Below are positions 1 through 6,147 of a stretch of 9,708 bases of DNA, piece by piece. The number at the start of each line of letters is the position of its first letter. The stretch's first letter is position 1. The stretch comes from Aquificota bacterium (lineage in GTDB: Bacteria; Aquificota; Aquificia; Aquificales; Hydrogenothermaceae). The DNA lies in assembly GCA_013153295.1 (NCBI GenBank), contig JAADEV010000099.1:1-9708 (forward strand), written 5' to 3'. The position numbers and the translations under genes were made by a program. Under the pieces are notes generated by a model. It saw only the letters and a program-made list of their open reading frames with translations, did not search any database and was not told where the DNA came from.

Positions 1-238
1 ACTTATGATTACATTTCAAATCCTTTGATTTTGCTTCAAGCCAGTTCAATACTTCTGTATTATACAGGTTTTCAATGATATGTTTTCTGATATGCTTGTA
101 AAACTCCCTTTCTGATATAAATAACCCCTTAAAAATCTCTACTGCTTCTTCTATACTGTTTACATTACTAAATCTTTTGTCTATCTCTCTGTAGAAAGAT
201 TTAGCAGTCTCTAATGCCCATCTCTTTTTTTCTTCCAT
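1..238 (-). CDS. Hypothetical helical protein, partial (C-terminus off the left edge)
   Basis: This reading frame opens with ATG at 238 on the minus strand and stays open for 79 codons to the window edge, so only the N-terminal part is visible. The protein starts MEEKKRWALETAK and looks fully alpha-helical, soluble and highly charged (many Lys, Glu and Arg). There is no signal peptide or membrane segment, and a single Cys near the visible end (KCNHK). I do not recognise the family and assign no function. The start is supported by AGGAGG at 252-257, 13 nt upstream, which is a little long; no closer in-frame ATG or GTG exists. It lies 17 bp downstream of the porin gene, whose stop codon overlaps this ribosome binding site, so the two are probably one transcript. 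That it is a real gene is fairly likely given the strong Shine-Dalgarno and the open frame; the full length is unknown. Confidence 0.6.
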   Translation of the reverse strand, partial: MEEKKRWALETAKSFYREIDKRFSNVNSIEEAVEIFKGLFISEREFYKHIRKHIIENLYNTEVLNWLEAKSKDLKCNHK

Positions 239-251
239 ACAGATGAAACAG

Positions 252-257
252 CCTCCT
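252..257 (-). promoter_or_regulatory. Shine-Dalgarno overlapping the porin stop codon
   Basis: On the minus strand AGGAGG (252-257) precedes the ATG at 238. It shares two bases with the porin TAG stop (256-258). A ribosome finishing the porin would therefore sit on the initiation site of the next gene, which suggests translational coupling. Confidence 0.6.
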
Positions 258-1401
258 ACAATCTAAACTGGAGGGATACAGAGATATATTTACTGGTTAT
301 TGACAGTCCTGTAGAGGGGTAATCTATCAGTTTTCCGTAGCCGTAGTGGATAGATGTTTTTAGATTATGTCCCTTTATATAGTAATTGATACCCATATCA
401 AACCAGTTGTTGTCCCTGCCCTTAAAAAGGGATTTCTCAGATGAGGAAAATCTTGAAACTGAAACAGAAGGTTGGATAACCTTATCCCCAGACCAAAGAT
501 TGTAAGCCACCTTAAAATGCCATACCCTATCTGTGTAGTGTCCCCCTTCTTTCCATTTCCTTGATAGGAAATCATACTCACCTGAGACCTCAAAACCATC
601 AAAAGAAAAAAATAAATCTGCCCCTACAAGGGAGTTATCCTTAAAAGCAGGCTGGTTGTCTAAAGTTTTTTCTATACCATTTTTTTGGAAAGCTGAGTAA
701 AAGCCCACTTTGTAGCCGTTTTTCCTGCCTAAGTAAGTCTGGGTATGGCTAATAGAGTAGCCCTCATTTACAAAATCACCACCACGGAACACCCCCCTAA
801 AGGCAAACAGGAGGAACTTAAGATGCCCATCACTGAAGTTGTATCCATCAAACACCCCAGTATCTACCTTAAACCTACCTGAAGCCCAGCCGTAATTAAC
901 CCCAACAAGTCTACCGTTTGTTGATGTATCCCCCATATACCAGTCAGGTTTCCCTGTAATATGCCTTCTAACATAGGAGTTTGTTAAAGCCTTTTCTAAA
1001 GAAACAACCTTAAAGCCGGAGGTTATACTCTCCTTACCAACCTGCGGTCTAAAATACCCTGCTGTAAAACCCTTTACCTGTATGTATGCGTCCCATAACT
1101 GTAGCCTGTAATCAGGTGTTGAGTAGCTTACACTTCCCCTTGCCAAATCAACAGGGTCAAGTTTGTCCTTTTTGTAGTTATCGTAGGATAGGATAATTTT
1201 GAAAAAATCCCCCTTTACACCGAACCTGCCCCTCCGTATGTATGTATCAATTTTGTGTGGTTTATCCACCCCTTTAATATCCACAGGGTAAACAGTCCAT
1301 AACTGTCCCATAACAACAGGTTTTATACCAAAGGGCGGTTTAGCCTGTGAAAAGTTGACAACCATCAGGAATAGTAAAATAATTAACTTGCCTCTAAACA
1401 T
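256..1401 (-). CDS. Outer-membrane beta-barrel protein, phosphate-selective porin O/P-like
   Basis: This 381-residue protein has a clear signal peptide: MFRGK, then a hydrophobic stretch, with likely cleavage after FSQA at residue 20. The mature part alternates polar and hydrophobic residues in short aromatic-rich strands (for example YRLQLWDAYIQV near 98-109 and KYISVSLQFRL at the C-terminus), as in an outer-membrane barrel. The early GQLWTVY and IRRGRFGVKG segments and the length resemble the phosphate-selective porin O/P superfamily, from general resemblance only. It should sit in the outer membrane as a diffusion channel; phosphate selectivity is not established. The terminal residue is Leu rather than the common Phe. 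The start ATG (1399-1401) has a weak AGGT at 1408-1411. The gene is divergent from the transglycosylase with 23 bp between starts, and its first 50 bp contain that neighbour's promoter. The unknown gene at 1-238 follows it. Confidence 0.65.
   Translation of the reverse strand: MFRGKLIILLFLMVVNFSQAKPPFGIKPVVMGQLWTVYPVDIKGVDKPHKIDTYIRRGRFGVKGDFFKIILSYDNYKKDKLDPVDLARGSVSYSTPDYRLQLWDAYIQVKGFTAGYFRPQVGKESITSGFKVVSLEKALTNSYVRRHITGKPDWYMGDTSTNGRLVGVNYGWASGRFKVDTGVFDGYNFSDGHLKFLLFAFRGVFRGGDFVNEGYSISHTQTYLGRKNGYKVGFYSAFQKNGIEKTLDNQPAFKDNSLVGADLFFSFDGFEVSGEYDFLSRKWKEGGHYTDRVWHFKVAYNLWSGDKVIQPSVSVSRFSSSEKSLFKGRDNNWFDMGINYYIKGHNLKTSIHYGYGKLIDYPSTGLSITSKYISVSLQFRL
1355..1383 (+). promoter_or_regulatory. 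Sigma-70 type promoter for the slt-ribE-channel operon
   Basis: TTGACA (1355-1360, a perfect -35 box) is followed by a 17-bp spacer and AATAAT (1378-1383, five of six matches to TATAAT). Transcription should begin near 1390, giving a leader of about 35 nt that contains the AGGAGG Shine-Dalgarno (1415-1420) before the ATG at 1425. The whole element lies within the opposite-strand porin gene, in the codons for its signal peptide. It is the only good promoter I see for the plus-strand operon. Confidence 0.65.
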
Positions 1402-1424
1402 ACTTATACCTGAGAGGAGGGGTT

Positions 1425-3131
1425 ATGGAAAGGATTATTTTAGCTGTTTTTCTAATATTTTTCTCTGTTTCCTATAGTATAGAAAGATGTTTAACTATGT
1501 TTAACAACGAGGATTATACAAAAGCCCTTAGATGTTTCCAAACTGTAAAAAAGGAGGATACCCTTTATCCTTACTCACTATACTATCAAGCACTTATACA
1601 AACAACCGCTTTTGATGGGGATATATCAAATATTTTAAAGGAGATGGAAAGGTTTAAAAACACAGCTGTATACACCTATCTGTATCTGTATCTCTCATCT
1701 TTAAAGGGGGATAAAAAATATTTCTACAAAGTAGACCCTAAGGCGTTAATGAAAGATGACAAACCGTTTTACTACTACCTGAAATACCAGTTTGAAGGGG
1801 ATAAAACGCTACTGAAAAAATACGCCTACCACAGGTATTACGGCTTTCCAGTTTTCCTAAGTGAGGTAAACAAGCTAAGCCAGAAAGAGATATACCAAGC
1901 TATAGACAGTATGATTAGCAAAAGAATGTATAAAAGGGCTTTATACTCAACGAGATTTTTAAAGGACAGCAGTTTAAAAAGGTATTATGTGGCTGTTTTA
2001 AACGCAAGGCTTAAAAGGTGGTCAAAGGCTTACAGTATGCTTGATACCCTACCACAGCACTACAGAGACAAACTGTCCTTCTTACTCCTAAGACTTACAT
2101 CAAACACAGATAAACAGAGGGAACTTTTCCACTCTATAAAGGATAGGGAAACAAAGCTGAAGGCGGCTTACTCACTTATGGTAAGGTCTTTTTACAGAAG
2201 GAGGTTTAAGGATTTTTTCTACTACAGGAAGTTTCTACCTGAAACATCAAGGGGGAAAACTTGGTTAACATTCCTTTATAAATACCAGTATGAAGGGGAT
2301 AAAAAGGGGGCTTACCAATACCTGAAAAAAAGGCAAAACCTGTTTAAAAAGGAAAAATCAAAGATTTACTACTGGCTTTACCTGTCATCTAAGGATAAAA
2401 AATACCTGCAAAAAACAGCAAACCTTGGACTGGTTGATTTTTATGTAATAAGGGCAAGGGAAAAGTTAGGATTACCACTGTTTAAAGAAAAGAAGTATCC
2501 ATACATATACAAAGAAAACTACAACATAAAACTGGCAAAAAAATTAAGGGACACACACTACCACTGGGGATACAGGGAGGCAAAATACTACCTGAAGAGG
2601 AACAAAAACCAGACAACACTACATACCTTATACAGGGTTTACCCTGAGATTACAGCTGTTTACTTTGTTAGTAAGCACCATATATCCAAACAGTCCTACC
2701 CAAAGCCATACAGCTGGATAACAGAGGATAACCTTGTTTATGCTGTTATGAGAAGGGAAAGTTTCTTTAACCCCTACATTATATCTGTGGCAAATGCAGT
2801 TGGGCTTATGCAGATAATACCACCTACAGCAAAATGGATAGCAAAGAAAAAAGGGGATAAAAATTTTGATATTGTTATGCTGTTTGAACCTGAGAAAAAT
2901 ATAGATTACGGTAGCTGGCTACTTGACTACCTAAAGGACTACTGGAATGGGAATATTTACTATACAGTGGCTTCTTACAACGGTGGGCAAAAAAGTGTGA
3001 AAATGGCACTTAAAGGGAATAAATTCTCTAATATAGAAGAGGTGATAGAACTTATACCATACAGGGAAACCAGATACTATGTTAAGTATGTTTATACAAA
3101 CTACAAAGCCTACCAACAGCTTTACAGGTAA
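1425..3131 (+). CDS. Soluble lytic murein transglycosylase, Slt70-like (GH23)
   Basis: This 568-residue enzyme should cleave the MurNAc-GlcNAc bond of peptidoglycan non-hydrolytically, giving 1,6-anhydroMurNAc ends in the periplasm. A signal peptide (MERIILAVFLIFFSVSYS) probably ends at residue 18. Residues 19 to about 425 form a helical-repeat region like the superhelical ring of Slt70. The GH23 domain follows: RRESFFNP with catalytic Glu445, GLMQI at 460-464, ASYNGG at 516-521 and PYRETRYY at 545-552, all in the expected order. The start follows AGGAGG at 1415-1420. Only two cysteines occur, C22 and C37, which could form a disulfide. Tyrosine is strikingly abundant, about 70 by hand count (12 percent). 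KYQFEGDK (120-127) recurs as KYQYEGDK (286-293) with nearly identical DNA. It is first in the operon, 5 bp before ribE. The family call is confident; a specific symbol is not. Confidence 0.9.
   Translation: MERIILAVFLIFFSVSYSIERCLTMFNNEDYTKALRCFQTVKKEDTLYPYSLYYQALIQTTAFDGDISNILKEMERFKNTAVYTYLYLYLSSLKGDKKYFYKVDPKALMKDDKPFYYYLKYQFEGDKTLLKKYAYHRYYGFPVFLSEVNKLSQKEIYQAIDSMISKRMYKRALYSTRFLKDSSLKRYYVAVLNARLKRWSKAYSMLDTLPQHYRDKLSFLLLRLTSNTDKQRELFHSIKDRETKLKAAYSLMVRSFYRRRFKDFFYYRKFLPETSRGKTWLTFLYKYQYEGDKKGAYQYLKKRQNLFKKEKSKIYYWLYLSSKDKKYLQKTANLGLVDFYVIRAREKLGLPLFKEKKYPYIYKENYNIKLAKKLRDTHYHWGYREAKYYLKRNKNQTTLHTLYRVYPEITAVYFVSKHHISKQSYPKPYSWITEDNLVYAVMRRESFFNPYIISVANAVGLMQIIPPTAKWIAKKKGDKNFDIVMLFEPEKNIDYGSWLLDYLKDYWNGNIYYTVASYNGGQKSVKMALKGNKFSNIEEVIELIPYRETRYYVKYVYTNYKAYQQLYR
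1782..1806. repeat. Internal repeat in transglycosylase gene, copy 1
   Basis: These 25 bases encode KYQFEGDK (codons 120-127). They match 2280-2304 at 24 of 25 positions, the only change turning Phe into Tyr. The two copies are 498 bp apart and in the same frame. Confidence 0.8.
2280..2304. repeat. Internal repeat in transglycosylase gene, copy 2
   Basis: These 25 bases encode KYQYEGDK (codons 286-293) and are the partner of 1782-1806. The copy lies in the helical-repeat domain, so it may mark equivalent positions of two repeat units. Confidence 0.8.
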
Positions 3132-3136
3132 GGTAG

Positions 3137-3763
3137 ATGTTTACAGGTTTAGTTGAGGAAGTTGGGAAGATAACCTCCGTAAAAGGGAAAGGGGGAGGTT
3201 TACAGATTACCGTCTCCGCAAAAAAGGTTTTAGAGGATACAAAGGAAGGGGACAGTATCGCTGTAGACGGGGTATGTCTCACTGTTGTTGGTATAGGAAG
3301 GGACAGCCTTACCTTTGATGTATCACAGGAAAGTATACAAAAATCAACCTTAAAGTATGCCAAAGTAGGTAGAATGGTAAACCTTGAAAGGGCAGTGAGA
3401 CCAACTGACAGGTTAGGTGGGCATATTGTCCAAGGACACGTGGACACAGTAGGTAATATCAAATCTATAACCCCCCTTGGTGAACATACAGAACTGGTTG
3501 TTTCCTTCCCACCTGAGTATACAGAACTGGTTGTGGAAAAAGGTTCTATAGCAATAGACGGAATAAGCCTAACTATAAACAATGTGGAAGATGGTAAGGT
3601 AGGTATAAACATAATCCCCCACACATTTAAAACAACAAACCTTAACTATAAAAAGGTTGGAGACCCTGTTAACATAGAGTTTGATATTATAGGTAAGTAT
3701 GTGGCAAAGATGTTAAAAGGCTACCGGGAAAGTAGGCTTGAAAACCTGCTAAAGGATTTTTAA
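3137..3763 (+). CDS. ribE: Riboflavin synthase, alpha subunit
   Basis: The enzyme dismutates two 6,7-dimethyl-8-ribityllumazine molecules into riboflavin and 5-amino-6-ribitylaminouracil, the last step of riboflavin synthesis in the cytoplasm. The 208 residues match the usual size (about 200-215) and show two homologous lumazine-binding barrels. The N-terminal one opens with the hallmark MFTGLVEEVG and has DGVCLTV (44-50) with the conserved Cys47. The second follows GGHIVQGHVD (94-103) and has DGISLTI (141-147). A short C-terminal helix ends the protein, as expected for trimerisation. The ATG lies 5 bp after the transglycosylase stop, with AGGTAAGG across the stop codon as ribosome binding site. 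No FMN riboswitch precedes it and no other rib gene is present, so it is co-transcribed with envelope genes. A 16-bp direct repeat (3486-3501, 3519-3534) lies inside it. The symbol follows ribE usage; some genomes call it ribC. Confidence 0.95.
   Translation: MFTGLVEEVGKITSVKGKGGGLQITVSAKKVLEDTKEGDSIAVDGVCLTVVGIGRDSLTFDVSQESIQKSTLKYAKVGRMVNLERAVRPTDRLGGHIVQGHVDTVGNIKSITPLGEHTELVVSFPPEYTELVVEKGSIAIDGISLTINNVEDGKVGINIIPHTFKTTNLNYKKVGDPVNIEFDIIGKYVAKMLKGYRESRLENLLKDF
3486..3534. repeat. 16-bp direct repeat inside ribE
   Basis: The sequence ATACAGAACTGGTTGT occurs at 3486-3501 and again at 3519-3534, offset by 33 bp (11 codons). Both copies are read in the same frame and give TELVV (residues 118-122 and 129-133). 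Confidence 0.85.
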
Positions 3764-4930
3764 ATGCCTAAAAAAAAGAAAAAAACCACAGAGAAAAGAT
3801 ACGGTAATGTAAAGCCTAAAAACTACAGGGCAATATACGAAGAGAAGTTTTACGACATACTGTTCCAGCTTAGATACCCTTTAATGACAGTTATATTCTT
3901 TACAACTGTAGGCGTCCTCGCCCTAATGATTATTAACGGAAAAAGTGATGGAACAAGTGTCTTAAACTACTTCTTCCACACTGTAATAACCTTCTCAACT
4001 GTAGGATACACAGAGGGGTATGATACATCACCAGACCTGCTAATGGTTAACCGTTTCTTTGCCACAGTGTTTATAATAATCACAATACCCCTTGTTTATA
4101 TGTATGGACTTGTTACAACTGTAAATGTGTTTATCAACAGCAATATAGGGGAGATTTACAGCTATTGGAGGATGTATAAAGCTATGGAGAACTTAAGGGG
4201 ACATTATATTATCTGCCATTTTAACGGCATAACAAAGGAACTTATGAAAAACCTAAAGAAAAGGGGAATAAAGTTTGTCCTTGTAGAACCAGACCAGAAC
4301 CTTGAAAAGGATATAAAGGATTTTGGGGTGGAGTTTTATGTAATTGATGAACCACACAAAAGAAGTGTTTTACTTGGGGTTGGGATTGAACACGCAAAGG
4401 GGCTTGTAACTGCCTTTGAGGACAACACACAGGATATATCTGTTATCGTTACAGCAAGGCTGATAAGACCTGACAAGGACAACTTTATGGTTTTCGCAAC
4501 AGCAACAACTGAAGGTGCCGCAGAAAAGATGAAACTACTTGGGGCAAATGAGGTTATTGTGCCAGATGTTTCTGTAGGAAGGAGAATGACCTCATTTATA
4601 CTCCACCCACCGTCCCCAATACTGTCTGGCTTCTTAGAGAAGATAGCCTACGGAGAAAGAACAGATATAGATATTATAGAGATAAAGATACCTCCAAACT
4701 CAGACCTGATAGGTAAAAAACTGAAAGATATAAAGATGAGACAGGAGACAGGGGCAACTATAGTGGCAATAGTAAGGGCAGACGGAAAGATGAAGATAGC
4801 CCCATCTGGGGATACGGAGATAAGGGAAGGGGATTCTTTAATAATACTTGGACACCCTAAAGCCCTTAAGAGGGTGGAGGAGTTTTTCAAGCAACACCAG
4901 AGGGAAAATCAAGAGGTAGAGGTGGCTTAA
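3764..4930 (+). CDS. Two-TM potassium channel with RCK (TrkA-N/TrkA-C) domains
   Basis: This 388-residue inner-membrane protein has the layout of prokaryotic RCK-gated potassium channels. A very basic N-terminus (MPKKKKK) is followed by TM1 (about 38-58), a pore helix (about 67-78), the filter TVGYTE (79-84), TM2 (about 94-120), an RCK/TrkA-N domain (about 146-275) and a TrkA-C domain (about 300-375). The RCK call rests on GHYIICHF, then VLVEPD (172-177) at the end of the second strand, and LLGANEVIVPD (258-268). Two things are unusual. The canonical TVGYG has Thr83 in place of its second Gly, and the glycine-rich loop reads CHFNGIT (151-157) rather than GxGxxG, so ordinary NAD binding is doubtful. 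The ATG touches the ribE stop, with AAAGGA at 3751-3756. It probably moves K+ under ligand control; ion selectivity and ligand are unproven. Confidence 0.85.
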   Translation: MPKKKKKTTEKRYGNVKPKNYRAIYEEKFYDILFQLRYPLMTVIFFTTVGVLALMIINGKSDGTSVLNYFFHTVITFSTVGYTEGYDTSPDLLMVNRFFATVFIIITIPLVYMYGLVTTVNVFINSNIGEIYSYWRMYKAMENLRGHYIICHFNGITKELMKNLKKRGIKFVLVEPDQNLEKDIKDFGVEFYVIDEPHKRSVLLGVGIEHAKGLVTAFEDNTQDISVIVTARLIRPDKDNFMVFATATTEGAAEKMKLLGANEVIVPDVSVGRRMTSFILHPPSPILSGFLEKIAYGERTDIDIIEIKIPPNSDLIGKKLKDIKMRQETGATIVAIVRADGKMKIAPSGDTEIREGDSLIILGHPKALKRVEEFFKQHQRENQEVEVA

Positions 4931-5281
4931 ATGATTAACTGGGGAAAGGTTTGGTCAGACTTTTTTATATTCCTTGCTTTAACAAGTAATGTGGGCTTTA
5001 TATTTAGCCACGACCCTTACCAGCTTGTTATTGCAATAGGGGTTAACCTACTTGCTACAGTCCTAAAGTTTGGGGCTAAAAAGATACTTGCGGCAGAATT
5101 ACTGGCAACTGCCCTTGTTGCAGACCTACACCTTATACCTGCCACAATCCTTTACTTTATGGAGACCCACGTTCCACTGGCAATAGGGCTTGCTATTGGG
5201 GCGGCTGTGGCAAATGTAATATCTATAGTTATGCTGGTTATAGAGATTATCTTTGAGTATCAAAAGGAAGAGGAGTATTAA
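4931..5281 (+). CDS. Small four-helix membrane protein of unknown function
   Basis: This 116-residue protein has four probable membrane segments at about 10-26, 31-46, 53-76 and 81-108, and an acidic C-terminal tail (EYQKEEEY). It has no signal peptide or known motif. Polar or charged residues fall inside or next to the membrane segments: Asn20, Asn39, Glu56, Asp65 and His67. I do not firmly recognise the family; it faintly resembles small uncharacterised membrane proteins (possibly DUF6394, an unverified recollection). Its ATG directly follows the channel stop codon, with GAGGTGG at 4919-4925 inside the channel gene as ribosome binding site. Such exact abutment suggests coupled translation, so an accessory role for the channel is a reasonable inference but no more. 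It is the last gene of the operon and its stop overlaps that of convergent flhG. Confidence 0.8.
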   Translation: MINWGKVWSDFFIFLALTSNVGFIFSHDPYQLVIAIGVNLLATVLKFGAKKILAAELLATALVADLHLIPATILYFMETHVPLAIGLAIGAAVANVISIVMLVIEIIFEYQKEEEY

Positions 5282-6132
5282 CCTTCCTTCCTTAGGAAAC
5301 TTACAACCCTGTCCCAGAAGCCTTCCTTTATCTCAGGGGCAGGTTCACCAACTTCACTTGCCGCTATCTTTTTCAGGTGTAGAACAAACTTATCAGAGGG
5401 GTAAACCTCAGATATAATCTGTTTTTTCTTTACAGTTTTTTGTAAATTTTTTGTTAAAGGGATAACCCCTGCAAGCTGGACATCTATATCAAGGAACTTT
5501 TTTATAGAACTTCTAAGCCTTTCAAAGGTTTCTATACCTTCATCTTCATTTTTTACCATATTGACCACTATCTTAAAGTTAGAGTAATCATACAGTTTCT
5601 TCATAGATTTTATAAGGGCGTAAGCGTCCATTATCGCCGTAGGTTCAGGTGTTGTTAAAACATATGTTTTTGAGGAAGCCCTTATAAAGGATATAACCTT
5701 GTTGTCTATACCTGCTGATGTGTCTATAAGCACAAAGTCGTAATTTTCAGAAATATCATTTAGGTTCTGCACCAGTTTGTAAACAGCACTGTCATCTATC
5801 TCGTTTATTGCATCTATACCGGAAAAACCGGGGAGAACATCAAAGTTTCTTGTTGTAAAGATAATATCCTCTATCCTTTCCCCGTTAAGTATATCCTTTA
5901 ATGTTTTCTTTGTGTTTACATTAACAAGGATATGGACATTTGCCATACCCATATCAGCGTCTATAAGTAGAACCTTTTTATCAAAATCATTTGCTAAGAT
6001 GTAAGCCAGATTAACAGCAAAGTTTGTTTTACCTACCCCACCTTTACCGCTGGCTATGGCAAGGAATTTAGTATTCCTGTGTATACCTTTCTCATTTATC
6101 AGTTTCAAAAGCCCTTTAGCCTGCCCTTCCAT
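5278..6132 (-). CDS. flhG: FlhG, MinD-like ATPase controlling flagellar number
   Basis: This 284-residue P-loop ATPase belongs to the MinD/ParA group and is identified as FlhG (also YlxH or FleN) by its place after flhF. It should dimerise with ATP at the membrane and, with FlhF, regulate flagellar number. The deviant Walker A is KGGVGKT (30-36), with DADMGMANVHIL (58-69) and the Walker B-type region LIDTSAG (135-141). A C-terminal amphipathic segment, FWDRVVSFLRKEG (272-284), resembles a MinD-type membrane-targeting helix. The N-terminus reads GQAKGLL (3-9) where Bacillus-type FlhG has the FlhF-activating motif DQAxxLR, so that motif is only partly kept. The start is set by GGAGGAAGG at 6135-6143. 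It is the last gene of the flagellar operon, 15 bp after flhF, and converges on the membrane-protein gene with a 4-bp stop-codon overlap. FliA does not follow, unlike in many flagellar clusters. Confidence 0.9.
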   Translation of the reverse strand: MEGQAKGLLKLINEKGIHRNTKFLAIASGKGGVGKTNFAVNLAYILANDFDKKVLLIDADMGMANVHILVNVNTKKTLKDILNGERIEDIIFTTRNFDVLPGFSGIDAINEIDDSAVYKLVQNLNDISENYDFVLIDTSAGIDNKVISFIRASSKTYVLTTPEPTAIMDAYALIKSMKKLYDYSNFKIVVNMVKNEDEGIETFERLRSSIKKFLDIDVQLAGVIPLTKNLQKTVKKKQIISEVYPSDKFVLHLKKIAASEVGEPAPEIKEGFWDRVVSFLRKEG

Positions 6133-6147
6133 AGCCTTCCTCCAATC

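Noticed and set aside
3120..3140. Possible FMN riboswitch in front of ribE.
   Set aside because: Only 5 bp separate ribE from the previous coding sequence, and nothing resembling the conserved RFN element is present.
3082..3624. 180-codon open frame on the minus strand over ribE, and a similar 197-codon frame on the plus strand over flhF (6623-7216).
   Set aside because: Both are antisense shadows of strongly recognised genes, with Ser, Thr and Pro-rich or hydrophobic low-information sequence and no domain features.
3770..3785. A-rich run (eight A, G, seven A) containing the in-frame slippery heptamer A-AAA-AAG at codons 3-5 of the channel gene.
   Set aside because: A -1 shift here reaches a stop within about ten codons at the extreme N-terminus, giving no useful product, and no downstream stem is evident. 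It is simply the codons of a basic N-terminus.
4546..4566. Minus-strand TGGCAC followed by TTGC, resembling a sigma-54 promoter.
   Set aside because: The spacing between the elements is 11 bases instead of 5, and it lies inside the channel gene pointing away from any minus-strand start.
5264..5293. Weak inverted repeat AAGGAAG / CTTCCTT across the convergent stop codons as a bidirectional terminator.
   Set aside because: The stem is only 7 bp with a 12-nt loop, arises from purine-rich codon use, and has no T-run on either strand.
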